Shown here one piece after another: positions 47,832 to 60,107 of a stretch of DNA of 64,000 nt. The stretch comes from Monosporascus cannonballus (lineage: Eukaryota > Ascomycota > Sordariomycetes > Xylariales): the NCBI GenBank assembly GCA_004154925.1, contig QJNS01000062.1, positions 124,001-188,000 of the forward strand. The letters run 5' to 3'. The position numbers and the translations under genes are program-made. Under the pieces are notes generated by a model. The model searched no databases. It had not been told where the DNA came from and saw only the letters and a list, made by a program, of their open reading frames with translations. Positions within the stretch are counted from its first letter, which is position 1, and each line of letters opens with the position of its first letter.

Positions 47832-49249
47832 AACCTTCGTGTCGCATCGAAGCAAATGGTGCAGCAGAATCTCGTGTGATTGCGTACGTGTCGTCCCGGC
47901 AGATTGGAACCGGCGTTAACGCGCGTAAATCATAGGCGCTAATGCCGTTAGCTCGACAGCTTTGCATGAGCGACCCACGAATTTGCTCTAAGCAGATGAT
48001 CTGCGCGTAGCATTACAGTCAGGAGCGCAATATATGGGCGGTGGGAAAATAGTTTGGAAATGTAACGAGAAAAGCTGGATGGACGGGGGCGGAAAAGGGG
48101 ACAATTTCGGGAGGGAAAGTGACCCACACGCCCTCCCTACCCATCAAATCGTAGACGAAGATACGGCCCGGAAACAACGGAAAGATTCGAAATGGCGGAA
48201 ATCGAAAGGGCGGGATCCACGTCTAGCCGGTACGCGCGTGATTCAATCCGTCGCCGGTTCGATATGTTTATAGCAGCACTATGCACATATATCAGGTACC
48301 AGGTATACCACCATATCTCTATGTCTACTTTTCCCCACTTTTAAGTTCCGTTTCATATGAAAAACCCACGAGAACAGATCCAGAACCGTCATCTATACAC
48401 AGGCATACGTTGCCTATCACTAGTCATCGCCCGTGCGGCATTCCAGAGCCCTCATTTGGTCTGCTATGTGAACAGACCAGAAATTCTCAATGGTAATTTA
48501 CGCAGCGGATGCCTTGATTATATGTGGTGCAGAAACTGGGGGTAGTGATAACCGGAATGGCGTGCATAAAATCTCCAGTGTGGAAGGCCTTAATTGTGTT
48601 TCCGCTTTACGCGTGGAGATAAGTCTGCTTGATTAGGTCGGACTCGAATTTCCCTACTAAATACGTAGGAAAACCACAGATTGCCTATAGATCACGACTT
48701 CGACGTTGAAGTTAATGTCCTTCCTTCTTGTGTCGCCGCCAACAGCCCAATGCACACAAGAGACGTCACAGCATAGCATAGCACAGCATAGCAGAGCATA
48801 GCAGCAGAGGGATCTTTCGCAAGAGGAAACCTATCTTTGGTCCACATGCTTTAGGCAGAGTCGGTCGCAGCGCCAGCAGAAAGAGCCAAGAGAGTGTACC
48901 GAGGTGTCTTTCCTCTTTGGCGCTGTTCGACATGGGGGTGTATGAAAAGAGGTACTTCGTATGGTGGGGGGGACAGCACATCACATACAAGGCGCAGGGC
49001 TTCTAAATTAGTGTCTGCGCGTCTAGCGGTTTCTTACCCGTTCAATGGACAGAACGCTGCATCGGGATCCACTTACACCAATACCATTCCGTTCAGTCGG
49101 TAACCAATAAACTCATTTATATAGACCCACACCTGATGTCGCAAAGAACGGCTCCTCGATCTCCAGCCATCCCGCCATTCACTGCTCGACCGTTGAGCAG
49201 GTTCGGCTTGTATGCTATGCTGTGCTGAAGGGGTGGCTTGCAATCCCGC
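47832..49249. other. GC-balanced island right of the hAT MITE
   Basis: Continuation of the host-like island. Several 60-80-codon open frames overlap on both strands with no recognisable domain, and I do not call any. A short AGCAT/AGCAC-type tandem array lies at about 48771-48810. The segment matches nothing else in the window. Confidence 0.45.
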
Positions 49250-49339
49250 TGTCACACTTACTAGGGAGCAGGTGCACAGCTCTTCAGGGCTATACTGATA
49301 ACTAAGAAGCTTAAGAGCGGTGAACCTACTTGGTGTAGG
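49250..49339 (-). mobile_element. LTR family F, second fragment
   Basis: The reverse complement of 49250-49335 aligns with 10850-10940, ending in TAGTAAGTGTGACA. It is cut at 49340 by the hAT terminus of D2. The 8-mer beside that terminus is GGTGTAGG (49332-49339). Confidence 0.45.
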
Positions 49340-50166
49340 TAGGGTGAGGGAGGAACCACCCACCGAAAATTACCCACGGCCCACGGGTACCCACGGGTAA
49401 TGCCAAGGACCCATGGGTGACCCATGAGTTCTTGGCACAAGTCAGAATTACTCGCAGGTACTCAATAAGTTCTTGGTATTACCCGCGAATATTTAATAAA
49501 TTATGTTAAAAATTTATTAAGTACTTATAATTACCTATTAGCAAAATACGTAAATTGCAAACCCATTTAAAAAAAATATGGAAATAATTTGATATAATTA
49601 TTACATTATAAAAATACTATATATTACTTTTAAGCAAAATAAATAATATTGTAAATTTAATTTTTTTTAAAAAAATAATTTAATATAATTATTATATATA
49701 GTAAACTAAATCCATTATTACCAATTATTCCTATAAGCTTAATTTAGCAGAAAAAAAAGGGAAAATTATTTACGTCGCAGTTAATAAACTAATACTATAA
49801 CTGTTTTTAACTTAAACTCTTTCTGATTTTTTTTGCGAAAAGCCTTTACTTATATAAAACCTAGGGTTCGTATTGCTAAATACGGTAAAAATAATTTTGA
49901 TATAAACGTAGTTTATAACGTTAAACCTTTTTTAAAAATTTTATTTAATAAGTTTTTCAAAACGTTTTTTACGTTTTTAATTAATTCGTTAACTTTAATA
50001 TTCGATTAATCCTTATTATTTACACATATTTAAAATTATTTCTGTTTAAATCCTTTAATATAATCAAAACCTTATTTCATAATTTTACGTAATATGTCTA
50101 TAATAAAAAAGGGGTTCGAACGTTAGAAATAAACTTTGGAAATAAGGCTGCGGGATTTCGTATCGA

Positions 50167-50373
50167 TGTGAAAATACAGCTTCTATAAGGATGAGGCTGG
50201 TAGCCGACCAGCCACCGATCAGCCACCGACCCACTTACTAGTATAAATCCACTATCTGGCAGCTAGTGGGAAACGCCAGAAAAAAATAACCTAATATATT
50301 TACTTCTTGGAATACGTTCTATAACTAGTCGGAGATCACCTTATCCAAGCTTACAGCTGTCCATTATCTTACA
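50167..50373 (+). mobile_element. Solo LTR S (207 bp) with 5-bp duplication
   Basis: It starts TGTGAAAATACAGC and ends CATTATCTTACA, flanked by ATCGA on both sides (50162-50166, 50374-50378). D1 has the uninterrupted site (TTTCGATAT near 9940). GC-balanced, hardly RIP-mutated. The tandem CAGCCACCGAYC motif lies near 50207-50230. No internal element of this family is present. Confidence 0.85.
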
Positions 50374-50476
50374 ATCGAAATAACGTATAAAATAATTTCC
50401 TTTCGCCTTATTACGCCAGGTTATAAAGCCGTTAACCTTTGGTAATAAAAAACTATATAATTCTAAATAAACCGGA

Positions 50477-50666
50477 TGTAACGGGCACGATGCGTAGGCT
50501 GAACGGAGGTACGGCCCAACGAAGGTTTATATTCAAGATAAGGAGGGAAGGGGAAAAACAGCTAGCCACCAGCGAGGTGGCTGCTCCCTATATACATATG
50601 GGTAAGCTCGGGCTAAGTAACTTGCTCCGTAAGCCCAAGCCGCCTTATAGGCTTTAGCTTATAATA
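50477..50666 (-). repeat. Element E 3' LTR (190 bp)
   Basis: It starts TGTAACGGGCACGATGCG and ends TTATAATA at the interior side. The outer 110 bp look unmutated; the inner 70 bp carry C-to-T and G-to-A differences from the partner. Confidence 0.9.
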
Positions 50667-52699
50667 TTACCCCCTTTCTCGCCTTTAGGGAATAACAAAG
50701 CTGCGGCGAGGCGGTGGCGGCTTTGCTTATATCTTTTTTTTCTTATTCCTATTCGTACCTTTATGTTTTCGCCGACCCCGTTTTTATTTCCGAATAATTT
50801 CTTAAAATTATTAAAAATAATTATATTTTTAAAATTATTACGTAATTTTTATATTAGTTCGGCGTAATTTGCTTATTTTATAAATAGCTTTTTTCGATAA
50901 CCGCAATTTACGCGTTTATTTTCGGCCTTTAATATATATTTTATTATATAAAATTTTTCTTTTTTTTAATAATATCGATAACGGTTAATTATTATTTAAG
51001 ATTTAATTAAATAATAAGTATTTTATTATTAATTTTAAAATATTTATGTCGAATTTCGGATGTATTTTTAATAATATATTTAATTTTACGGTATTATACG
51101 GCGTAATTTCGGTAATTTTATATTTAACGTATATTTAAAATAATGTTTCAGATAATTATAAAATAAGAATATTTTTTAAGTTTAATTATATTAAATCTTT
51201 ATTTCGAAATATAATATTTATTTTCTAAAAATATTAATTAATTATATTATTCGAGTTTATATTAATATTATAATAATTTATATAAATTTTATATTTTTTT
51301 ATAATTTTTAACGAAATTAGTAATTTTTTCTGCCTTAAAAATTAATTCAGTAATTACCGATATTTCGTTAATAAGCTTTATATTATATTTATAAATTTAA
51401 AAAAAACTATTTTTAACGAAAGATTTTCATTATTAAAAGTTGATTATATTACCGGTAAAAGTTTAACTAAATTATATTATACGTAACTTATAAAATAATG
51501 CAAATATGCGAAATATTTTTAATTAATATTTTGGTAATTCCGTTTATTTAAAAATAAAAAATATATTAAATTATTTCTTTTATTCAATATTAATTTCTTA
51601 AAAAAACCGTAATATTAATAATAATAAATAATAAAACATTAAACGTACGGTTTTACACATATATTAAATATTAATTCCAAAATAATTATTTTCGTTAAAT
51701 AATTCTAAAATATTATAAGAAAATAAAAATTCTTTTTTTATTTTGCCGGTAAATCGATTATAAAGTTTATCGAAAAATCTAAATAAAATTGGTTTAAAAT
51801 AAATAAAGGCCGTAATAACCTTTTTTCGTTTTTTTCTATACGTACGATTTATTATATATATTATAATTATAACAAAAACGACGTATATCCAAAATTTATC
51901 CCGGCTAATAATAATTACGGATTTATATTATTAACGTAACGTTTTTTCTTAGGTAGCCGGTAATATAAAAATCGTATAGGCGTTAAATTAATAACGTCCG
52001 GAATAATTTTTAAATAAAAGTTTAAATATATTTTTTAAATTGTAAAAAACTTTTAAAATCGAAAAAATATTCCGTTATAAAAGTTTTACCGTATTTATAA
52101 CCGGTAGTAAATTACGTAATTTTTGGGCCATAACGGCATACGCCATATTTAAAGTTTTATCCTTAATAATTTTTAAATCTTATATTTTTTAAAGGTTTTT
52201 TTCGAAAAATATTTTTTTTTGCCGGGGAATTTAACCGGTTATTTGTTATTTCCTTATTTTAAATAAATTACGGCTATTAAAACCTTTTAAATTTATATCG
52301 GTTCGTAAAATAATTATTTTTCCTTAATTAACCAGATTATTTGCTTATTAAATCTAATATTTTTCTTATTACAAAATATATTTTATACTTTATAAAATAT
52401 AATATCGGGTTAATTTATTAATTTATTAAGGCAATATTTAAATACGAAATTAAAAGCAGATAAAAAGCCGGCTTATTAAATTTATTTTTAATAAATTTAT
52501 AAATACTTATAAAATATTAAAAGTTCGCATAATTTATTAAGATCTTAAAAAAGCTAATTAACTTTTAAAATTTCTTTTTTTATTCCGTTAACGTTTTAAT
52601 AATAATTAAAAATTTTTATCGTATATTTTATAATTATACTTAATTAGCGATAATTTCCTTAAAAAATACGTCATTAAATATAAATACCTTAACGAATCG

Positions 52700-55600
52700 A
52701 ATTAAAATAAATATTTTTTAAATTTTTAACAGGAACAATTTGCCTTTATTACCGTTTTTTAGGAAGTTTTAATACGTAAAAATAAGTATTATAATAAAAA
52801 GTTTTTTAAATTAGTTAAAAACTTATTGCTTTTTATTTTTTTAACGGAAAAAAATCCTTTTTTTAATTAATTATGAAAAGAAAACCGTTGTTTTATTAAA
52901 GTTTTTTATAAAGGTTCGGTAAAAACTAACGAATTTAATAAAATTTTTAACCTTTTTTATTAATAAAGGCCTTTTATTTTCAAATAACGATTACGTTTTT
53001 AAAATTAACTTTTAAGCTTATTTTTATTTCGATAATAAATTTTAAATATTTTATTTCTTAAATTACAATTTCGTATTTATCCGGGTTTAATTTTAATCCT
53101 ACTTCCGCCAAATGGTAAAATACCAGCTTAACCTTAGGAATATAATCGATTTAAAAACTGGATAAATAAATTAATATATCGTTTATATACGTAAAACAAA
53201 AATTATTAAAATAACGCTTTAATATAATATTAATATAACGTTAAAAGATAGCAGGTATACCGTTAAAGCCAAATAAATATACTAGTTATTCGAAAAACCC
53301 AAAACGTATACGAAACGTAATTTTTTATTCGTTTTCTTAACGGATACGTAACTGTTAAAAGGCCGTTCGAACGTCGAACTTCGTAAATTACCGGGCCTAT
53401 AATAAGGTTTATAACGTTTTTTTTATTAACGGAAAAAAATAACAGTTTCGTTTTGTAATCTTATTTAATTCCTTATAATTTACGTAAAACCGTAAACCCT
53501 CTTTAAAGTTTCTTACAAATAATACCGGGATATTTAAAAAGAAAATATTAATTTAAATTTAATTTTTATCGAATAAATTTATAAATATTTTGCGTAAAAT
53601 TAATAGCTCTTTTTAATATCCCGTATAAAAATCCTTATAAAATTGTTTTTTCTTAACCCGAAATATTTATTTTTAGATTTATCATTATATCGTTATTATT
53701 ATAATAAAGTAATAACGACGAAATTTCGTCGTTTATAAAAAGGTTTCGGAATTTCTGTATTTTTTTTAAACAATATTCCGTTATATTTTTAAAGATTAAT
53801 TACGGCTTTACCTTTAAGGCCTTATTAATATCTTTTATAAAAATTACGAATAATTATATCCCGTTTTTTAATAACTTTGCTGTATTATTGTCGCGAAGGT
53901 TATAGCTGCTATTAAACGAGCTTTTCTGTATTTCTGTAACTGCCTTTTTAAGCGGTCCTTAAGCTTTTTGTCGAATTATTTTTTTCGCGTAATATGGGCG
54001 TAATAACGTTATTCGCAAAACGGATAAACCGTTATTTCGCTTCATATATAATATTATTATATTTTATTTAAGATTTTTTTAAAATAAAAAAATAAAATAC
54101 ATTTTTAATTACGTATTCTTAAATTGGTTTTAAACGGTTATACAAATTTACGTTAATATAAGTAATATCTCGAATTACGGTTATTATAAATTCGTTATTT
54201 GTTGCCAGCTTTAATGGATGGAATATAATAAATATATATTATAATTTTAATCGGCAAATTAACCGTTAATTAAACGTAAAATAATAAATATATATATTAT
54301 TAATTGAAACGTTGAATATAAAAAGATATTATTTAATTTATTATTAACTTTTTATAATTTTTATTACGTTTTTTCTTTATTAACGATTTTTAACAAAAAT
54401 TACTTTTTTAAATTTTCGTTATCCGAATCGTTATTTCCGTTAACGATATCTCGCAAATTCGTTATTGCAATTTTCGTCTTAATTAAATAAAGTTATTTTG
54501 CAGATTTATATTTAAAATATTCTTAATTCGAATAGTTCGTGGCGGCGTAACCGAAGTATTATTTTTTCCATTTCCGAAATTTTATTTTATTATCGGAAAA
54601 TTATTTCGTATAAGGCCGGTTATCCGAACCCTATCCCGAATTACTTCTGGATCGATTTTTTAAATTATTATATTACTAATTTTTAAATTTAGAAATTAAT
54701 ATAATTAATTACATAATATTTATTATAAACATATCCCTTTAAACGTTTATTATTTAAGCTAATTTATTAATTTAACCGACGTATTATTATTAATTAACCG
54801 TTTTATTCCTTTTATTGGAATACCAGGTTATTATTTTTTTACTTATATACTAATTAAGCAAAGTTTTTAAGTAATTAATTATCTTTTTTACTTTACGTAC
54901 TTAACGGTTATAATTATTATAAGGCATATTTTTTGCTATTAATACGTTACGAAATTACGTATTAATATCGGCATTTAAGGAAACCACTTTAATTATTAAG
55001 AGTTACGTTAAGCCTTTATATTCGGCTAATATAAATTTAAAATCCAGTACATAATTTTAAATTCGTTAATTATTATTTTATTTTATGCGTTATAATTATT
55101 TTTTAACTGATTATATCGTTTACTTATTTTTGAATTATTTTTTATATAAAAAAAGAAATTATTAACGTTACTATTTTGTCGTAATTTTTTTATTTTAAAC
55201 TAATAATTAAATTATAATTAATTTTCGATAAATATAAATATTATAATACCTAGGCAAATTATTATAAAAAAGCCGGAAATAAACCGATTATTTTTTATTT
55301 TCGTACGGAATATAAAGAAAAATAAATAAAATATTTTGTATTTCCCGTTTTACGAAGGCCATTTTATAGGTTTACGATTTGCTTTTGTAAATATATTATT
55401 AAGTAATAAGTTTACCGTAAGTTTTTAACGAAACAAATTCTGTTTTATAAAGGTTTTTTTTTTGTTTTCGTAAAAAATATTTTTTTATTTCCGTTATCCA
55501 GTTAAATAAATTATTTATCGTTTCGTTACGGCTAAAAATTAATTTGGCAAATTTTTCCTATTATATGTTAAACTTTTAAAATATATTTATAAATAACTGG

Positions 55601-55700
55601 TGCAATAAATTTTCCTTAATGGTTCCGAATAAGGTTAGTACTGTAGGTTTGCTTATGGTTTTGTTGGTTATATTATTTCGCAGTTATTTCGCTGTAAAAC
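52700..55700 (-). pseudogene. Element E gag-pol relic
   Basis: The minus strand reads NIPVLFVRNFKEGLRFYVNY near 53560-53480, KELNKITKRNCYFFPLIKKT, ARYFTKFDVRTAF-like sequence near 53400-53350 (reverse transcriptase domains 1-3), and FTYINDILIYL at 53195-53162, the YxDD box with the first Asp changed to Asn. This order and wording (LRFCVDYR, NRYPLPLI, TKLDVRAAF) is Ty3/gypsy. Gag, protease and integrase are too damaged to place. The extent is approximate. Confidence 0.75.
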
Positions 55701-55798
55701 TTTTTTTAGCTTATTATCCGTAACCAGGGTATTTTTAGGAAACGTTTCGTTTTTATTTAGCTTTTTGAAAATTGTAATAAGTAATAACTTTGAATATA

Positions 55799-55988
55799 TA
55801 TAACGGGTACGATGCGTAAGCTGAACGAAAGTACGGCCTAACGAAGGTTTATATTTAAGATAAGGAGGGAGAGGGAGAAACAGTTAGCTACCATCGAGGT
55901 GGCTGCTCCTTATATACATATGGGTGAGCTCGGGCTAAGGAGCTCGCTCCATAAGCCCAAGCCGCCCTATAGGCTCTACCCTGTAACA
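55799..55988 (-). repeat. Element E 5' LTR (190 bp)
   Basis: It starts TATAACGGGTACGATGCG at the interior side and ends CTCTACCCTGTAACA at the outer side. The inner 110 bp carry the T and A states; the outer 70 bp look original: the mirror image of the partner LTR. Confidence 0.9.
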
Positions 55989-56664
55989 CCGGATATCTGC
56001 CTATACGCGTTGTAAAATATAATTAAATTATTTCAAAATTATTTCCAAATAATTATTTAATATATTTATTTATAACGTTATGCCTTAACGCAACTAAATA
56101 AGCTTTTTTCTTTAGTTTCGAATTTGTCCAAGTCGAAAACCGCAGTAACTTTTTATAACATTTATTTTCTTTTTTATAATGCTAAGCGAAGATATTTTTT
56201 TTCAGATAGAAATATCGTAAAATTTACAATGGGCCAAATAATGTAACAAAAGGCTTTATTCGTAAATAAAAGATATGTTAGATAACTGTTAAAAACTATA
56301 CCTAGGGCCGAAATATTTTTGCAAGCAAGAATTTATAATTTTTAAAAATATTTAAAAGTTATTTTTATATTAATATAATTTTAAATACAAATTGGTTACG
56401 ATATTATATTATCCTAAACCTCAAATGTTAAATAGTTTAAAGTTACGATAAAAAATTAGAAAATAAAATAACTAAAAAGTAATTGGGATTTGCAAACTAA
56501 AATGTAAAAGTAATTTCCTTAATATTTTTAGCTTTAATATTAAGGCTAAAGTTATTTCGATTTATAAAAACGTTATTTGTCGAAAATAATTAAAATATAC
56601 GACGAAATTATATTAAAATGTTCGTAATTCTATAAATAATAAATTCGGCAATTTTTACGTAATA

Positions 56665-56948
56665 TTGAAATAGGGTCGGGGGAGAATTGCTCTTGATTAA
56701 TGCGGGTAACCATTTTATGTCACGGTACGGAATATGATTATCGAAAATGAAAAACTTAATCCGATTATATTGCTGGCATTAAACCTCGATTATTAAAAAA
56801 TAACAAAGGACGTACTAAGTAGTGATGGTAATTGATGATGTTTGGAGATTGAACTCGTATGAAAAAGAACTTTTTAAAATATATATGAAACTCGGACTTT
56901 CTAATTAGCCGAGCTTAATTATGGGTGTAACGCCCCGCCCCACTTCAA
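56665..56948 (+). mobile_element. MITE M3 (284 bp) inside D2
   Basis: Left end TTGAAATAGGGTCGGGG, right end (reverse complement) TTGAAGTGGGGCGGGGCG. TA on both sides (56663-56664, 56949-56950). Same family as M1 and M2. Mutations relative to M1 are mostly C-to-T and G-to-A. Confidence 0.9.
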
Positions 56949-59095
56949 TATGCATACAAAAGATCGTTATTATTTTTTATACTAATATTTGCTATAATAT
57001 TCCCGTTTTAAACCGGTAACAAGCGTTAAAATATTAGCAAAATAATTAAGAAATAATTAAAGCAAAAAAATACCTATCGGATTATTATGCCAAATTTCTT
57101 AACTTAAAATATAATAGAACTTCCTAGTAATTAAAATATTAAATCGTTTAATTAATTAATAATAGATTTATAACGAACATAGTTAACGACATTATCGCTA
57201 TAATAAAACTTTTCGGCCATTTTATTACGAATATTAATATATGTTTTATTATTACTATTTAATTTTATAAATATATTTTAACTTCGGCTTATTTCGTAAT
57301 AACTTAATTAAGGTGTTGTTATTTTGCCCGGTTATTAATAATTAATAAAATATTAAAATAATTATAAAATAATACTTAGTAATAAATATTAACTTTCTGT
57401 TTAATAATTAAATTTTTCGCTGCTTATTTTTCGGAAATTATATATAAATTTAAGAATTTCTAATTATGTAATTTACGTTTAATTTATTGCTTTAAGTTAT
57501 AACGAACTCTTTCGATATCATTCTATTTTGCCGAAATATTAGCTTTTCGTGTTCTAACTCTTTAGGTATACGGATTTTGAAATAATAATTCGTCGGATGT
57601 CCGACGCTCAAGTAAAGGAGGTATCGCGAAATTGAAAGCCAAAAATCCTAAATGCAATTATTTTAAGATTATTTCAGAAATAAGGTAATAGTAATTAAAA
57701 ATAAGGTATTATTATAAGACAAGACAGTAAGATGTAATTAGGCTAAAAATAAAAGGAACTAGGTTATTAAATAAAAAAACAAAATGGAAATTTTTAATAA
57801 ATACAGAATGTTAGCTAAATGGAAATTTATATAGGGTATACGGAATGTAAAGGCTTATCGATAAGGAATTTTGCATTTACAAAACTTAAAACAGGATTTG
57901 CCTAATTAAATAATATTAATTGCCTTTTGAGCCATTTTTTAAATATATATTTTAAAAAATGATAAAAGATTAATTAAAATAATTTATAAAATATATATTA
58001 TTTCTTTAATTCACTTAAAGCTTTAATAATCGGCCTTAAAATAATTTGATTTTAATAGAAACAAATCTTTCGAACTAAATATTTTTTATTTAAAACGTTA
58101 TTCGTTTATTATAAATAACGTCAAATTTACTGCTTTGAATCAAAGAAACCAAAAGATTTTGTGTAATTTTTTGTAATATTTCTAAAGCAGACGTTTTTAT
58201 CTGTATAAATTAAAATAATATATTCACAAGTATTTCGGAAACGTTACGTTAAAATGGTATTTTCTCAAAAATTCAAAGCGTATTTTTTTATATTTCTGAA
58301 TTTTACGGTATATATTTATTAAAAAACATTGATAATAAAATAATTATAAAATAAACCGGGCTATATACCTATTATTAGGCTTTCGTTTATAACGCCAAAT
58401 TTTACGCGTAAGTGCTTTGATTAAAGCTTGATCGGCTTACTTAGTGTTTTTTCAGCGGATTTAAGAACAAAGCTAATTAATAATACTGGCTTATTTTACA
58501 TGGTACGTTAAATGGGCATATGTCTAGTAAATTGAAATACAGGAACAAAATTAAGAATAAAATTATTAAAATTTTGTTGAAGTTCGTTTTAAGTATCGTC
58601 AGTTTGTAACAGATTTAAAGTATTACTTAAAACGGGTAAGTTTTTACTTATATCGTTTCGGTGATATTAGATTCAAATTAAAGTAAATAAAGCAAATAAC
58701 TTTTTAAGATTTAAGAAAAAGAAAAAAATATTAAATAACGTTCGAAAAATTTAATACTTAACTTTAAAACCTTATATCGCCAGTTATCTACGTAATTTCG
58801 ATTATTTTTTTTAAATTTCGCTAATTATTCGTTTTGTGTAAAAAAACTTTTTATTATGGTTTTAATCGAATTTATTGTAATATCGAAATAATGTCGTAAA
58901 TTTTCGAAGGTTTCGATTTTGGCAACAATAATTTCGATAATAATAAATCGTTATAAAATACTTTTTTTACAAAAGAATAACCTTAGTTAAGATAATAATT
59001 TAAAAAGATTTTGCTATCGATAGCTAAGATAATAACGAAATACCTAACAAAAAGTATCTGCTAAAAAACGAGAGTGAAAATTATTAAAGTTAAAG

Positions 59096-59518
59096 TGTGA
59101 CGGCTAGGCGGTTTAACCAACTATTAAACCTTAGTCGTACGGGTTTATGTTAGCAGGAATATCGTGGAAATCTGAGCAATAAATACAGCAACGTATCACG
59201 TTTCGTAATACCAAAGGTGTTTTAAATAACGATATCTTATTGCAAACTAAAACTATCTAAATTATGGAAATAATAAACGTATATATCTTTTCATAGATCT
59301 CGTTAAATCTCTTGGATTGCTCCGAATCTATATCAGATAACTGCATGGATCCCGTTAGACCTCTTAAATCATTCCGGATCCATATCGAATAATTGTATGG
59401 ATCCCGTTAAATCCTTTGGATTACTCCGGATCTATATCACATGGTTTCGACCCACTTGGGTCCTATTTCGGTCACCAAATGACCGTTTTTGAGACCCTCC
59501 CTTAGTTAGGTCATAACA
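59096..59518 (-). repeat. A3 LTR (423 bp) with three 52-bp tandem units
   Basis: It starts TGTGACGGCTAGGCGGTTTA and ends GGTCATAACA. Tandem units at 59296-59347, 59348-59399 and 59400-59451, beginning GATCCCGTTARACCTCTT. The unit is unrelated in sequence and length to the 35-bp and 36-bp units in the other A LTRs. Confidence 0.9.
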
Positions 59519-59540
59519 CGATTTCCCCTTTTCCCAAATC

Positions 59541-60107
59541 TTGCCTTCAAAATTTTTTCTCGGTAAATTTTTCCTTTATCCGTCATTATATCTGGTCGCA
59601 TTACTAAAAACCGCAAACGTATTGACCCAAAAAAAAGGCAAAACTTTAACTCTTTTTATTTTTAACTTTAATTTTGAAGTTATGTCTTATATATCCTATT
59701 TCCGTACTGGTAAATCTTACACCATATCGGACGGTATAGCACGTTATTAATAATACATCCTGAAAAAGCGTTATTATGACGGTTTCGGTATTTCTCTTTT
59801 TTCTTTAAATAACATAAATAAAGAAATAGAACGTTTACGGTCCGAAAAATCCTCCGCCTGACAATATCTTCGTAATATTCGTCAAAAGTTATTAACCGTA
59901 TCCCGTCGTTTAAATAAGGTATTATCTCGCTTAAAACGGTTTCGTACTTAACAGGATTTTCTTCGTAAAAAAGGTATAAAAATAGTTAACCCGGGTTTTT
60001 AGTGCCTAGATAAACTGGAAAAGCAGAAAAAAGCTGAACGTCTAAAAACGAAACGCGAACGTTTAAAAACCGAACTTCACGCCGTATTTCTCGAATAATC
60101 TCACTCT
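59541..60107 (+). pseudogene. Antisense zinc-finger/coiled-coil reading frame of A3
   Basis: The plus-strand frame starts at ATG 59541 and is open for 69 codons, then continues in the same frame with RIP stops to about 60107. It has two parts. First, a Cys-type motif near 59682-59790: SYISYFRTGKSYTIS, DGIARY, KKRYYDGFG, in which several Tyr stand where a C-x2-C-x6-C-x7-C-x2-C arrangement would fit (TGT to TAT). Second, a long charged coiled coil: NINKEIERLRSEKSS, QYLRNIRQKLLTVSRRLNKV, DFLRKKGIKIV, LDKLEKQKKAERLKTKRERL. Small proteins with this layout are common in Pezizomycotina repeats. Here it lies between the 3' LTR and the end of pol, on the opposite strand. Function unknown. Confidence 0.6.

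Larger units (their letters stand above)
50477..55988 (-). mobile_element. Ty3/gypsy retrotransposon E (5512 bp), complete
   Basis: Two 190-bp LTRs (50477-50666, 55799-55988) and a perfect 5-bp duplication CCGGA (50472-50476, 55989-55993). The interior is very AT-rich. The minus strand carries a Ty3/gypsy reverse transcriptase relic at about 53560-53160, so the 5' LTR is the right-hand one. It is inserted in D2: the D1 site near 9850-9900 is uninterrupted. Confidence 0.95.
49340..59095 (-). mobile_element. hAT-type element copy D2, with three nested insertions
   Basis: It starts TAGGGTGAGGGAGGAACC at 49340, the reverse complement of the D1 end. The body aligns inverted with D1 in three pieces (49340-50166, 50374-50476, 55989-58620), separated by a solo LTR, element E and MITE M3. 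Without these it is about 3.7 kb. It extends some 480 bp beyond the point where D1 is cut. Its far terminus is not seen; it is replaced by retrotransposon A3 at 59096. Strongly RIP-mutated apart from the first 150 bp. Confidence 0.75.

Noticed and set aside
47649..47935. Open frames with YFEYFEYFEY or LNILNILNI repeats
   Set aside because: They are translations of the 10-bp microsatellite in the hAT MITE.
50439..50657. 72-codon open frame at the left LTR of element E
   Set aside because: It lies almost wholly inside the LTR and crosses the insertion border; not a gene.
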